Shown here piece after piece: positions 63,290 to 64,000 of a stretch of DNA of 64,000 nucleotides. The notes under the pieces were generated by a model. It saw only the letters and a list, made by a program, of their open reading frames with translations, searched no databases and had not been told where the DNA came from. This DNA is from Galeruca laticollis. Its lineage: Eukaryota > Arthropoda > Insecta > Coleoptera > Chrysomelidae. The stretch spans positions 261,179,709 to 261,243,708 of the forward strand of contig OY998175.1 of NCBI GenBank assembly GCA_963921935.1. The letters are read 5' to 3'. Made by a program: the position numbers and the translations under genes. How positions within the stretch are numbered: the stretch's first letter is position 1; every line of letters begins with the position of its first letter.

Positions 63290-64000
63290 CATTTGTATAA
63301 CCGGCTAAAATGTCGTCCACATATCGGTGCCAGTACATACAGTTTTTACTAAAGGGGTGTTTATGAATTATATTTTCTATATTAACCATGAAAATTTTGG
63401 GCTAGTAGTTAGTAGTTGGCTGAGGGTGTTGCCCATAATCAAACCATCTTTACTGCTATGAACCTTTCCATTGAAATGGAGATAATTTCGATTCAAACAC
63501 ACTTTTAATGAAGTATTGATATCAAAGTGAATTATAGGATTAACATTATTGTATGTGAGCAAGTTATCAACGAGTGTTATAGTTTCTTTAGAAGGTATAC
63601 TAGGAAATAGATTTGTTACAACGAACGATATAAATTTAGAATTATGTAGTAATATATCTTGAATATTATCAATTAATTCCGTTGAGTGTTTTACTGAAAA
63701 CCGAGGTTTGAATGAACAATATTTAGAAATGACATCTATGACGGTGTTGTGGATTGGGTAAAAATGATTCATATTATTCTTTATCGTTAATTATTATTGA
63801 TTTAGCTTTATTCTATGCAAATTCCATTTTTTTTCAAATGTATTAGTTGGGTATTTTTTAAGGGTCTCAAAATTGCGTTCCTGTATAATATTTTTGGTTT
63901 TTAATATATAATCTTCTTTAGGTAATACTATTGCCGTATTTCCTTCATCTGCTTTTGTGAAAATGAGACTATTTGACTTTTGTTGAATTATCAGTTGCCA
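63290..64000 (-). pseudogene. PLE B reverse transcriptase, partial
   Basis: Minus strand from the window edge: I-F-T-K-A-D-E-G-N-T-A-I-V and P-K-E-D-Y-I-L (N-terminal RT motif). A gap or shift near 63770 removes the segment before I-D-V-I-S-K-Y. Then come F-V-V-T-N-L-F-P-S-I-P (motif A; Asp replaced by Val), G-L-I-M-G-N-T-L-S-Q-L-L (motif B), and a degraded Y-W-H-R-Y-V-D-D-I region near 63340-63300 (motif C). Loss of the motif A Asp makes it inactive. Confidence 0.83.

Larger units (their letters stand above)
62495..64000 (-). mobile_element. Penelope-like element (PLE B), continues past window end
   Basis: The minus-strand order is RT motif region at the window edge, RT core, linker, GIY-YIG and tail. 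The tail ends near 62495 by match to the inverted tail at 56795-57350. The element is cut by the end of the window, so its head is unseen. Confidence 0.85.

Overview
The window looks like a transposon-rich, AT-rich stretch of an arthropod (probably insect) nuclear genome. The evidence is the mix of element families: errantivirus-like Ty3/Gypsy, BEL/Pao with a DUF1759-type gag, Penelope-like elements (PLEs), RNase H-bearing non-LTR elements and Tc1-like transposons. One host-type intron-containing gene for a glycine-rich secreted peptide and many (TA)n runs are also present. I cannot name the species or order. No rRNA, tRNA, CRISPR array or bacterial-style operon was seen.

Layout. 1-2.2 kb: Tc1-like remnants, including an element with TIRs and an internal duplication. 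2.8-4.3 kb: a tandem duplication and a MITE. 4.9-11.7 kb: a young LTR element (1.93-kb LTRs, gag, protease and half an RT) set in a (TA)n run. 12.1-22.1 kb (minus): an errantivirus-like provirus with matching AGT...ACT LTRs, a PBS and a polypurine tract. It is broken by a PLE in env, a leader-like insertion between integrase and env, and a solo LTR in the protease. 24.2-25.2 kb: a ~1-kb near-perfect palindrome between (TA)n runs. 25.9-35.6 kb: a gag-only BEL/Pao element. Its 5' LTR holds a PLE hairpin with a 12-bp target duplication; its 3' LTR is split by a near-complete I-like LINE and a tandem-repeat element. 36-42 kb: a damaged THAP-domain gene, a DDE transposase relic and a minus-strand LINE relic.

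42.7-47.3 kb (minus): the only convincing host gene, a two-exon 72-residue glycine-rich secreted peptide. Its 4.3-kb intron contains a 1.7-kb foldback element. 48-51 kb: (TA)n runs around a perfect 51-bp hairpin, then a PLE hairpin scrap and a LINE RNase H fragment. 51.9-55.1 kb (minus): a second errantivirus-like relic. 55.1-57.35 kb: a PLE whose truncated head joins an inverted copy of its own tail. 59.6-62.4 kb: an internally deleted 412/mdg1-like Gypsy element. 62.5-64 kb: another PLE running off the window.

The genes do not form a pathway; the window records successive nested insertions. The most unusual recurring theme is a group of PLE-related hairpins that carry a hammerhead-like core on each arm and occur intact, solo or fused to other elements. 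A second theme is that several hairpin or LTR insertions sit inside (TA)n tracts.
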